A stretch of DNA of 64,000 bases, from positions 1,302,001-1,366,000 of the forward strand of contig NZ_AP025476.1 of the NCBI RefSeq assembly GCF_024347415.1, written 5' to 3'. Source of the DNA: Vibrio crassostreae. GTDB lineage: Bacteria > Pseudomonadota > Gammaproteobacteria > Enterobacterales > Vibrionaceae. Shown one piece after another: positions 7,786 to 18,800 of the stretch; position 1 is the first letter of the stretch; each line of letters opens with the position of its first letter. Made by a program: the position numbers and the translations under genes. The notes below the pieces were generated by a model. It ran no database searches. It saw only the letters and a program-made list of their open reading frames with translations, and had not been told where the DNA came from.

Positions 7786-9645
7786 TCAACCGTATTTATT
7801 AATGAACGATATAACATGCTTATTACTAAGCAATTCTATTTTATCGATGGTTAATATGCAGTATCGGTATGATTTGTTTTTGAAGGTGATGTTCGACTTT
7901 TGTTCTGTTGGTTCTGAAAACTTCCATATTTCAAATCCGATGTTCTTCATAAGTTCTAATGCACTTGGGTTCTTAATGATCATGGAATACTTTTTAATCT
8001 TAGTATTTCTTGCAAGAAGCTTCATATCGGAAATCAGGTTCGCAATAGATTGTTCGCGCTTCTCGGAATGACCGCTAACCACAATGTAATTTAAGTTATG
8101 ATTAGAATCTAAAGAGCAGGCTTGCTTAATATGTAGGTGCTTATTTTGGTATTGCTCGAATACCTCTTCGTTGAAAAAAAAACCTAGGCTATGACTAACA
8201 ATATCGCCATTAACATCGACCATTTTTCTGCCATGCGCCTTTTTTTCACTGCAATAGAGAAACAGGTCGATAGTATCAAGAGCTGAAGGATCCACCTTTG
8301 TATATTGTGAAATCAGCTTTATTCTATCCATTACTGCTTTGTCATTCTGATCTGTCATCAATGGCATGATCTGACAGTCGCAGCCTTCTTCTATCTCCCC
8401 TTTAGTGATAGATGATATTCGGCTTTGAAACGAAAAGAACCTCTCACGAAGGAAGTCTTCAAGTAGTGCACTGTCTTCGTTATCTTCTGAATCAAAGGAT
8501 TTCAACGTTGTATACAAGTCCAGACCAAGGCAGTCCAATAGCTTTAGGGCTTTGTAATTACTTGGCTTTACTTTGCTATTTTCCCATCGATTTATCGTTA
8601 CGACATCTACAGAGCTGAATTCATCATCTAAGTGATTAATGTATGCCGCAAAATCCTTTTGCGTTAACTTCAATTTCTTGCGCGCTTCGCGCAGTAATTG
8701 CGGAAATTTCATCATGGTAGAATATTCATCTTTGATTAGTGACATTACGTTCCGATTCGTCAGATAGTCTATTTTATCAATCGTTAATATACAGTAGCTA
8801 TAATGTTTATTTTTGAATGTGATATTACATTTTTTAGCAGAAGGTTCTGAAAATTTAAATACTTCAAACCCCACGCCCCTCAAGAGTTTCATCATGTTGG
8901 GGTCTTTTACTAAAACAGAATACTTTTTAATGTTTTTGTTCTGAGAAAGTAACTGTATATCTGAAACTATATGCTCAATAACATGATCTTTTGTCTCTGA
9001 GTGTGAGCTTATATTAAAATAATTTATGCTTTTGCTTGAATTTAAAGAGCAGGCCATTCTTAGATCTAGCTCTTGAGTTTTTAATGTCTCAAATTGATGG
9101 TCTTCAAAGAAAAAGCCTACGTTGTGACTCACAATGTCGCCATCTGTATTGATGAGCTTGTGACCATGCGCCTTTTTCTCACAGTAATAGAGATATAAAT
9201 CAATCTGGTCCAGTGGCGAAATATCGACTTTTGTGAATTTAGAAAGTAGTTTGATTCTGTCAATTACGTCAGTGTCACACTGCTCTGATATTAACGGCAG
9301 TGACTTAAAGTTGCGGTTGCTCTGTTGTTCATTCAGGCCTGATACAGCTGAAATTCTACTTTGAAATGAGCCATAGGATTCGTTTAAAAACAGATCGATT
9401 AACGTATCTTCTTGTTCGGACTTAAAGCTCTTTATTGTCTCAAACAAGTCCCCCCCAAGGCACTGTAAGATCTTGAGTGCTTTGTAAGCGTTAGGCTTTA
9501 CCTTATTGTTTTCCCAACGATTTATCGTGACAACATCAACCGCATTAAACTCATCATCTAGGTGGTTTAAGTAGGTTGCAAATTCCGTTTGTGTAAATTT
9601 AAGCTCCTTTCTTAAGTTACGTAGCAACTGCGAAAAATCACTCAT
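7786..9645 (-). CDS. Tandem-duplicated XRE-family regulator (two HTH plus two C-terminal domains)
   Basis: A 619-residue protein made of two paralogous halves of about 310 residues. Each half begins with a Cro/CI-type helix-turn-helix (LKFTQTEFATYLN...VVTINRWENNKVKP; LKLTQKDFAAYIN...VVTINRWENSKVKP), then a linker, then a C-terminal domain. That domain includes IVSH-VGFFF and a closing part (IIKNPSALELMKNIGFEIWKF) reminiscent of the end of a GNAT acetyltransferase fold; that resemblance is my inference. The second half would begin at ATG ATG 8715, where no ribosome site is seen, so a genuine fusion is likely. It converges on the lipoprotein ORF and is divergent from the giant DUF11 gene, whose promoter region it shares. 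One chain with two HTHs could bind DNA as a pseudo-dimer. Regulation of the surface operon is likely but unproven. Confidence 0.8.
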   Translation of the reverse strand: MSDFSQLLRNLRKELKFTQTEFATYLNHLDDEFNAVDVVTINRWENNKVKPNAYKALKILQCLGGDLFETIKSFKSEQEDTLIDLFLNESYGSFQSRISAVSGLNEQQSNRNFKSLPLISEQCDTDVIDRIKLLSKFTKVDISPLDQIDLYLYYCEKKAHGHKLINTDGDIVSHNVGFFFEDHQFETLKTQELDLRMACSLNSSKSINYFNISSHSETKDHVIEHIVSDIQLLSQNKNIKKYSVLVKDPNMMKLLRGVGFEVFKFSEPSAKKCNITFKNKHYSYCILTIDKIDYLTNRNVMSLIKDEYSTMMKFPQLLREARKKLKLTQKDFAAYINHLDDEFSSVDVVTINRWENSKVKPSNYKALKLLDCLGLDLYTTLKSFDSEDNEDSALLEDFLRERFFSFQSRISSITKGEIEEGCDCQIMPLMTDQNDKAVMDRIKLISQYTKVDPSALDTIDLFLYCSEKKAHGRKMVDVNGDIVSHSLGFFFNEEVFEQYQNKHLHIKQACSLDSNHNLNYIVVSGHSEKREQSIANLISDMKLLARNTKIKKYSMIIKNPSALELMKNIGFEIWKFSEPTEQKSNITFKNKSYRYCILTIDKIELLSNKHVISFINKYG

Positions 9646-9874
9646 CTTAAAACACTAACCTTTTGATAATTAAATTAATACAGTTGATTCTAATTTAGAC
9701 ATCCGACTCGCTATTTAACATCTTCAGTAATTTGTTTTTTACGGATGTTAATTGTTCGGATTGTTTGAACTGTATGTTGCGCATGTCTCTACAAAGGCAA
9801 TGTGCCAAAGTAGTGACGTCAAATCTATGGCATTCGGCCTAGAGACTTGTCAATCTACTGTGAAGTGCGCGTTA
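9646..9874. promoter_or_regulatory. Shared intergenic region between the double regulator and the DUF11 operon
   Basis: This 229-base AT-rich gap separates divergent genes and must hold both promoters. It contains a widely spaced inverted pair, ACATCCG (9699-9705) and CGGATGT (9742-9748), a possible but weak operator candidate. An in-frame TTG at 9752 extends the giant ORF upstream, but the signal peptide starts at 9875. Confidence 0.4.
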
Positions 9875-12800
9875 ATGTTCAGATACAATCTTGCCTTTTT
9901 CTTATCCATTCTGTTGTTTCCATTCGCCTCCTATGCGGACACGGCGGGCCTAGCAATGGACCTGTCTGTTGATAGTTCGTCTTACGACAATGACCAAAAG
10001 GTGGTTTATACGCTTGTTTTAGCGAATGAGTCGGATAAAACCATCGCTGAGTTGGACGTTAAAGATGAGCTGTTAGATATCTTAACGACAGATGATGAAG
10101 GGAATGAGGTTAACGCCTTTACTCAAGCGTCAATCCAAGCACAGTCGACGTTTCTTTCATCACCAGGGACTTACAACCGTTTTGGCAATTTAGAGGCGAC
10201 TGAAGTCCGTATCGCGGCGGGCGGTTCGGTGACCTACACGATGACTGCGACGGTTTCTAGTGATGCTGCGGGTACGATTGATAACGTCGCAAGTGCGAGT
10301 ACTGGGCCTCTCGATTCTGTGGCATCAAATACAGAATCCATTCAACGAGGTTTGTACGAACACGATGTTGTGGTGTCAGTAGACAAGACAAATTACCAAC
10401 TGAAGAATGAGCTTACATACTCAATCAAGGTGTCGAATACTGGCGATACGGTGATTCAAATGCTTGATGTTCAAGATGTTATTTCAGATATCAAGACACT
10501 CGACATTGATGGCGTTCTTCAACAGGCCTTCACTAACAATGTGAACTCTGCCAAGGTTGAAGGTGGCGAAAGTGATGCCGGTACTTTTAGCTCTTCGGGG
10601 GATTTGTCAGTCACTGATGCGTCGATAGATATTGGCGGATCTATCACCTACACAATTCGAACGACCGTTGCCGACAAAATCGTCGGCGAAATTGTTAACG
10701 ACAACATAACGGCAGAAACACGAGATGCGCTGGTAACGGGTGACACAATCACAACGCCACCCACAGCACCTAATGTCACTCTTAAACATACCTTGAACCA
10801 AACAGAGAACTATCTTGTTGACGATGAGTTCTCTTACACGGTTACGGTAACCAACCAAGAAAACTCTGGTATTGCGTATCACTATTCTGTTCAGCAGCTA
10901 CTTGCCGATTTAGAGACCGACTTAGGTAACGATGTCAGCAACGATAAAAATGCTACCGATACCAAGGGTAATCCTTACGAATCTTGGACCAATAAAGTTA
11001 TTACTATTGGGCCTAACAGTACCTCTGAACTGGCTGATAGCGGCGTAGAATCTAACCATTCACTGGATGATGTAGTCTCTATTTACCCGGGTGAGGAGAT
11101 CCTTTACTCGGTTGAAGTCGATGTAAGCCCTGTTTCAATTGGCGAAATACCTAAAGTTATCGCGCGTATAGTGGATGCTGAAGGCACGGCAGATTCTGCT
11201 GATGTAGTGACTAACCCTCTAGATACGCAAGAACTTCTGAATTCCTCATCAAGCCAAATTACCCGTAACAAGAACACAACGGATACCACTTATGTGCCTG
11301 GAATATCGGGTGAAAATGAAGTGGTCTACGACATTGTTATCTCCAACAAAGACACTGACTTTTTCGCTAACGATGTTGAAGTGATCGACAAGTTCGCTTG
11401 TATCGTGACAGAGCAAGCCGATGGTAGCACTGCTTCCGCGTTTTCTGAGTGGAAGTTGGAAGTAGATGAAAGCAGCGGGGCAGGTTCTAACTATGGTTCA
11501 TTTAATTATGGGGCTTGGACTACGAACGACATCAACCTGAAAGTCGATCTAGCACCTGAGGGCTTTGTTCACTACAAGCTAACAGCCAAAGTAGCAGACA
11601 CCAGTGTGGGTCAAATTGTTGATGATGGTACCGATGCCGGTTTGTGTTTGGGAGATAACCTGGGTGAGGCGGGTTCTGGCGTGCAAATGCCAAATTCCAA
11701 GTTGAAAGTACAGAAGGAAGTGGACTCTCGCTACTACTCTGCAGGTGGCACGCTCAATTATGAAATCACGGTAGAAAACAACGGTGATGGCTACGCGATC
11801 GATGTACCAGTATACGATGACATTGCATCAATCATGACCAAATCAATCACGGATGAGCCAACCAAAGCGTACTTGAGCTGGGTTGTTACGGCGAAATCTT
11901 ATGCCTCTGACGGGGCTATTTCAACGAACAGCGACCCTGGCTTTAGCGATGAAATTTCAGGTAATCAGAGTAATAAGAACATCTTAGATGTGAAGGCGAA
12001 GCTAGCCCCGCATGACAAAATCATCTATAGCATTGCTGCGGTGGTAAACCCGATTGCTGATGATGAGATTCGAAATGATGTGACGGTAGATAGCGTGCTT
12101 TATTCCGACAGAGGTTCATACCCGAGGGACTACTACCTCGTCTTGGATAAGCGTGTCGATGGCAACAATGAGCAAAATGCTTATACCGATACGACCAAGG
12201 AAGTCACTTATACAATCAGTGTTACCAACCCAGAAGGGAATGGTTTCGCGTCTAATATCAATATTAAAGATGAAATCAGCACGATAGAGGCTGAGTTACT
12301 GCATGAGCCGGGTGAAACTAAGCCTGTGTTTAAATCTTGGACGATCATGGCTGACAGAGATGCGGCTTCTCCTTGGGTAAAAGCGGTCACCGATCCTGGA
12401 GAATTTTCAGATAACACCGACCTGAATGTCACGGCACAAATCCCACCGGGTGCAACCATTACCTATACCATTGTTGGCACACTCGATCGTGACGTAGACA
12501 GTGAAATTCTCTGGGGCACGTTCACCAACACGGCAACAGTGACAGGCCCAGAAACCAACCTATCAGATACCGTTCGCACCTATCCTAGCGAACCAAACCT
12601 CGTGGTTGCTAAGACCGCTCAAAATACCGACTTTGTGGTCGGTGAGCGCTCTACCTTCGATATCTATATTTATAACCGAGGTGTTGGCTACGCGAATGAC
12701 GCAACGGTAAAAGACAGCATTTCAGCACTTAACTTCTTTGATAGCTGGACTGTTGTCGGTTCAACCAACACGGATAAACCGGGCTCTCGCTACGGTGATA

Positions 12801-15800
12801 TCGCAGACAATACAGACATCGATACTGATGTGGATATCACCCCAGGAGGCTGGGTACATTACGAGGTGACAGGTGTTGTTAAGTCTGACTATGAAGAAGA
12901 TCAAGTTTCTAACCGCGTTGATGTTTATGACCCAATCACAGACCGTGACCACAGCTCTTCTGCGCAGATAGATAACTCGAACAGTGCTTACGACATCAAT
13001 GTGTCTTTGTCTAAAACAACCGATGTGGTTCGTTATACGCCGGGTGAAGATCTCACTTACACCATCGTCATTGGTAACAACGGTGATACCAATGAAACTG
13101 ATCTTATCTTCATGGATCGATTGAGTGAGATCATCACCACGCTTGCCAATGATAAAGATGGTCAAGTAGAAGATCTTCTTGACCAAAATCCATTTGAATA
13201 CTGGTCGGTTGATACTGGTTCGGGTTTCGGCCCGAATACCACTGATGATGTAGAGATCCCAATCTCAATTGACGCTAAAGATTTCGTGACTGTACGCATT
13301 AAAGCGCACGTAAAGGACAATGCTGTATCGAATGGTGTCGCAGATCGAGACGGCGGTATCATCCGCAACGAAGCGGTGTTGATTCATGATGACGATGCAG
13401 GTTGTACCGAAGATTGTGAATTCGCAAAACGTGCCGTGGCAGAAAACCATCAAGTTCACAACAACGGTACAGTGGTTCGCACAACCAACATCAACCGTTA
13501 CTCTCCGGGTGATGAACTGACTTACACCATCAAATACAACTCTCAAGATGGACACGGCTATCGCAACAACGTTGACGTTAATGAACTGATCAATGATATC
13601 TCTGTTGAGTTACAAGACGGCACAACAGGCAATCCATTTTTCGATGATTCAGTAGGCGAAAACAAATTTACGGTTGCGGTGGCTAAGAGTGACCCAGCAA
13701 ACGCAGGCACAACCGATGGTACAAAAGACGGTGAGGTTGTGGATGACACCAATATCGTGACCTCTATTGATATCGATGCTGGCGAAGACGTAACTTACAC
13801 GGTAACCGGTACTGTTAGGCCTGACGCTGTCGGTGATATTCACTATCGAGATACCGTGGTCATCCCTGATGATTACCACTTAGATTTTGATAAAACCACC
13901 GATGAAGTGGTGTATGAGCCTGCTCAGACGGTAACTTATCACTTGGTGATTGAGAATGACGGTAAAGGTAATGCTCATAACATTCCTATTGTTGATAACC
14001 TCAAAGATATTACCGTTGATCTCGTAGACGGCACGACTGGACCTGCGTATTCAACGTGGACTATTACCTCTATCGCAACGGGCACTGATTCTGAGTATGT
14101 CGATGCAGGCGCGGGCGCGGGCAACGTTTATACATCAACAGACAGCAACCTTAACGAAGAAGCCGATATTCCGATGGGCGCCAAGCTTGAATACCAAGTG
14201 GTTGCAACCATCAACGATAAAGCCAATGGCGATATTATCAATGTGCTGACTGTCGATGGAGATACTATCTCTCACGATATATCGCAAACCGTTCGTCAAA
14301 TTGATTACGAAAAAAATATTCTGGACTACTACGATACCGATGGGAACAAGATTCCGGGAGCAACGAGCTACATGCCCGGTGGCTACATCGAGTATGAAAT
14401 CTATATCGAAAATATCGCAACAGCGCACGTTGATGATATTAGCCTTCGTGATGATATCGACCAGATAACGACTCAATACTACGACGGAACTCGCGGTCCG
14501 GCGTTTGATAGCTGGACCATTGAAACGTCTGCAGACAGTTCAGGGATCTCTGATCCTGATGTCGATAACTCGATCAAAGACAATCAACCGATTGATACGC
14601 ACTTTGATATATCGGCAGACAACTTTGGCCGTGCAGTATCGTCACCGTTTGTGCGTTACGTCATCAAGGCCAAAATCAGTCCGAAAGCAGTGGGTTCATT
14701 CACTAACCGAGCGTATATCGATGAAGATGATGGCAACCAGTTCATTGCTGTTTCTCCACCAACGTCGATGTCAGAACCAGAGATAACATTCTCGAAAAAG
14801 GCGTTCTATGATGCAGGCTTCTCTTCGGCAAAGACAGAGTATTCTCAAGCCGCTGGTGAGAGTGAGGTTTATTACCGCGTTCAAATTAAGAACACTGGCA
14901 ACGGCATTGAATATGGCTCTCATCTCGAAGATACCATTTCAGCAATTCAGACTCGCATTGCAGAAGATGCCTCGACGTCTGGCACTGACCCTGTTGGGCA
15001 ACCATTTTTGTCTGGTTGGGAAGTGCAGCTAGAAAAAACGGCAGCGGTAGGTTCGATTACGGACGCGGTTGACTTTGTTTCTGGTAACGAGGTCAATATT
15101 GATAACGACATTGTTATTGCGCCTCAAGAAAGCCTAACGTTCACAATCCATGCTGAAATTCGTGAGGATGCATTGGGTGAGATCCTCAATAAAGCAAGTT
15201 ATGACGGCAGTATACGCAGTGCGAACCTGACACCGCTTGGCAATAATATCAGCGTTGAAAAACGCGTGGTGTCGATTAACGGCAACCCGTTCAATGATGG
15301 GGATACCTATTTGCCGGGTGACGAAGTTGAGTATGAATTCGTAGTCACTAACCCTGAAAACGGTTGGGCGGATGATATTCAAATCAAAGACACGGTAAAG
15401 GCTATTCAAGTTGAGGTTATTGGTGGAACAATGGAATCAGCTTTTGTTTCGGGCGATATCACTCATGAAGTTAGCAATGGTATTGATGCCAACGTCGATA
15501 CCTATGTTCCGAGCTATAACTCAAACAACAACCTGAATATCGAAACCGATATTGCCGCAGGTGAAATACTGACGTTTAACTTAACGGGTGTTATCCGTGA
15601 TGACGCTTTGGGAACTATCGAAGCCAACCGAGTGACGGCAGAAAATGAATCTGCAACATCAGAAACGATTCCGCCACAAGCGGCTGAACTCGACTACTTC
15701 AAAACCTTGATTTACACCGATGGCGAATCTGCGGGCTGTTCAGTTCCTTCAAATGATGGCAGCACCTGTACCTACGCACCACGTGGTGATGTTGAATATC

Positions 15801-18800
15801 AAGTGACGTTAGATAACACGGGCGATAGCATTGCCAATGATGTGCGTGTTATCGATGCCATCCATACCATCAAAACCGAAGACGGCGATGATGCGTTCTC
15901 TGACTGGGCAACAGCGATTGCGGTTGAACCGGTTGGAACTTATGACGTGCAAGGTAACTACAATGGCAGTGTGCCGTTGAATGCGACTGTCGATCTTCGT
16001 CCTGGTGAACGTATCGTGTTCGATGTCAAAGGCACAGTTTCAACATCGGCAACTGGCACCATTACCAATACGGCACAAGTAAACGGTGACGACACCAACG
16101 ACATCGTACTTGATCCTGGTCGCTCTAATATCCTAATCGACAAGTGGACAGATACACCTACATACGTACCCGGTGGAACGGTGAATTACTACATCGACAT
16201 CACCAATGACGATGTGGATTCTGGTTTGTTCTCAATCCGCGACATCATCAGTGGCTTCGAAGTCGAAACGGTCGACGGTTCAATGCAAACCGCACTGACG
16301 GAGTGGAGCGTCGATTACGATGTTTTATACAACTCTGCACCATCTGATCCTAACGCGAATGATTTCTCAGAGTTAGACAAGCTCGTTGGGCAAAGCAGCC
16401 CAGACATCGATTTACCTGCTGAGTCAGTCAAGATGGCAGGGCGTGATGATGCGGGCACTGGCGGTGGTGACAAGTACACGGTTGTTCGAATCCATGTTGA
16501 AGGCAAGGTCCGTGATGACGCAATTGGTCGCTTTACTAATACCGCATACCTACGACATGGCTTAGACGATTCGAAAATAGCTCGCTTAAGAGAGGGCTAC
16601 ATCACGCCTAAACAGGGACAGTTGGTATTAACCAAAGAAGCCACCCCGATTGCCGAGCCTGATGCTAAGTACCAACCGGGTCAACCTATCTCCTACAAGA
16701 TCACCGTGGCTAACACAGGTGAAGGTTACCTTGTGGATCAAGTCCTGACGGAGCGTATCGATACCATCATGACAGAAGTGGCGAACAGCCCAGATCAAGA
16801 ACAAGCACTTACTGGCAACTGGATCATCAGTGATGAACAGATTGATGGTAGTGGTGACCCAACACTGAATGCTCGCAAAGATGTGTCCAATACCAATCAA
16901 GGTTACAGCGCCACTTACAGCATTCACCCCGGCGATAGCTATTCGTTTGTTGTCACCAATACCGTGAATGACAAAGCCAAAGGCGAGATCACTAACGTTG
17001 TTAAAGTGGCTAGCGATGATGGTGAATACACCGCAGACGCGACCTACATTCCAGAAGACGCACAAGTTGAGATCACAAAAGACGTTGATAAAGCGGAATA
17101 CCTTCCGGGAGAAACACTTCAGTACACCGTGACCGTTAAAAATAACGGTTTAGGTTGGGCTGAAGACGTTGTGATTGAAGATGCGTTGAAGTCGGTAGAA
17201 ACCACGATTGCTGGTGGTGAAACGAAGCAAGCCTTTGATCCAGCTTCAATTCAAATCTCGGCCGTTTCGACAACGGGTGAAACGCCAGTACCAGATGCAA
17301 CCAGTGGCGAAGACCTCAACGAGACGCTCGATATCGCACCGGAAGACAGCATTGTGTTCACGATTCAAGTCACGACGAATGCGCTTGCGACCGGTGATAT
17401 CACCAACATGGCATCAGCAACGTTTGACGGCACGACCTTTGATGATTCGGCAACCAGCACACCTGTGTTGGCGACGGTTTCTATCGATAAGACAGTCGAC
17501 ACACCATCTTATGAAGTGACCAAACTGGTTAACTACGAGGTAACGGTAACCAATAGTTCTGATGCGTTTGCCTCTGACGTTCAACTGCAAGACATCATCA
17601 GTGATATTGACGTGGATACTACTGCAGATAAAAAAGAGTCGGCATTCCTGATGTGGGAAGTGAGTTTTGAAGCTTCAGATGACCGTACTGTAGTGACTCC
17701 GAAGACTTTTGTTTTGAGTGAAGATATCGACGTCAATATGGATGTTGCGCCACAAAGTACGGTGACTTTCCATGTTAAGGCGTTGATTCGTACTACGGCG
17801 ATTGGCGATATCAGTAACACGGCAACCATCACTTACAACGGTACACCACAAGATTCAACGGTAGTCATGACACCGAAGGACTCTGAGTTTATTGCGACGA
17901 AAACTAACGTACAAACTGAGTATGAGCCGGGTGGTGAGCTGGAGTTCTTGATCACTATTGAAAACACCTCTAACAACTACATCAGCGATTTAAGTGTTGT
18001 TGATGACATGAGCACGATAGAGGTGGGCTATTACGATGGCACCACTGGGCCTGCCTTTGTTGCCGGAACCACTTCTCTGGTTGTTGACTCAACCACGGTA
18101 GGAACGACGACCGAGCAAATTAGCCCGATTGAATACAGTGTGGATATTGCACCGCGTGGTACGGTTGTGTTCCGCTCAAAAGGCACAGTAGTCGATACCG
18201 CGACTGGACGTATCATCAATACAGCGCAAGTCGACGGCGGCGATGTGGTTAGCCCTCCAGTTAACACTGTGGCGGCGGTTGTTCAAGCAGAGCTCTATAC
18301 AGACGCGCCTTATTACGTACCGGGTGACCAAGTTGAGTATCACTTAGTGGTACAAAACATTGGTCGTGGCATCGCTAAAGATGTCGCGCTTTACACCCAG
18401 TTCTCTGAGTCAATGGGCGACTACATCGACGGTTCTCGCAGCAATGCTTTTGATGATTGGACGCTAACAGCCTCATCGGAAGGGGCTGAAACACAGCCGG
18501 GTACGTTTGATAACGATAAAGACCTCTTCACCTTGGTCGACATCGCGCCGGGCGGCAAGATTGATTACACCTTCACATTGACCGTCAACGAAGACATGTT
18601 GACCAACATCGATGTACTTGGCTACTACCTTGATTTAACGGGTAGTCCAACGATGCGTGCTCGTTCTAAAGGCATGTTGGCGTCTGAAACGTCGATGCAG
18701 GCAGTCGCCGATCAAGTATCAGCTTTGGATTTACCGCCAGTGGGTGCAGATCTGGTTGTCGAAAAGCGTTCGGACAAACCTGAATACACTGAAGACGACG

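Noticed and set aside
7712..8071. 119-codon plus-strand frame opposite the regulator
   Set aside because: It is antisense to conserved regulator codons and spans the terminator; no family resemblance.
9699..9748. Operator made of ACATCCG and CGGATGT
   Set aside because: The arms are 36 bases apart, only 7 bases long and could be chance; kept as a weak note in the intergenic entry.
9752..9874. N-terminal extension of the giant DUF11 gene from TTG 9752
   Set aside because: The extra 41 residues lack signal-peptide character and a ribosome site; the signal peptide begins at ATG 9875.
17208..17519. Basic 103-codon frame inside the DUF11 gene
   Set aside because: Out-of-frame shadow of a strongly conserved repeat; Arg/Gln-rich composition is typical of shadows.
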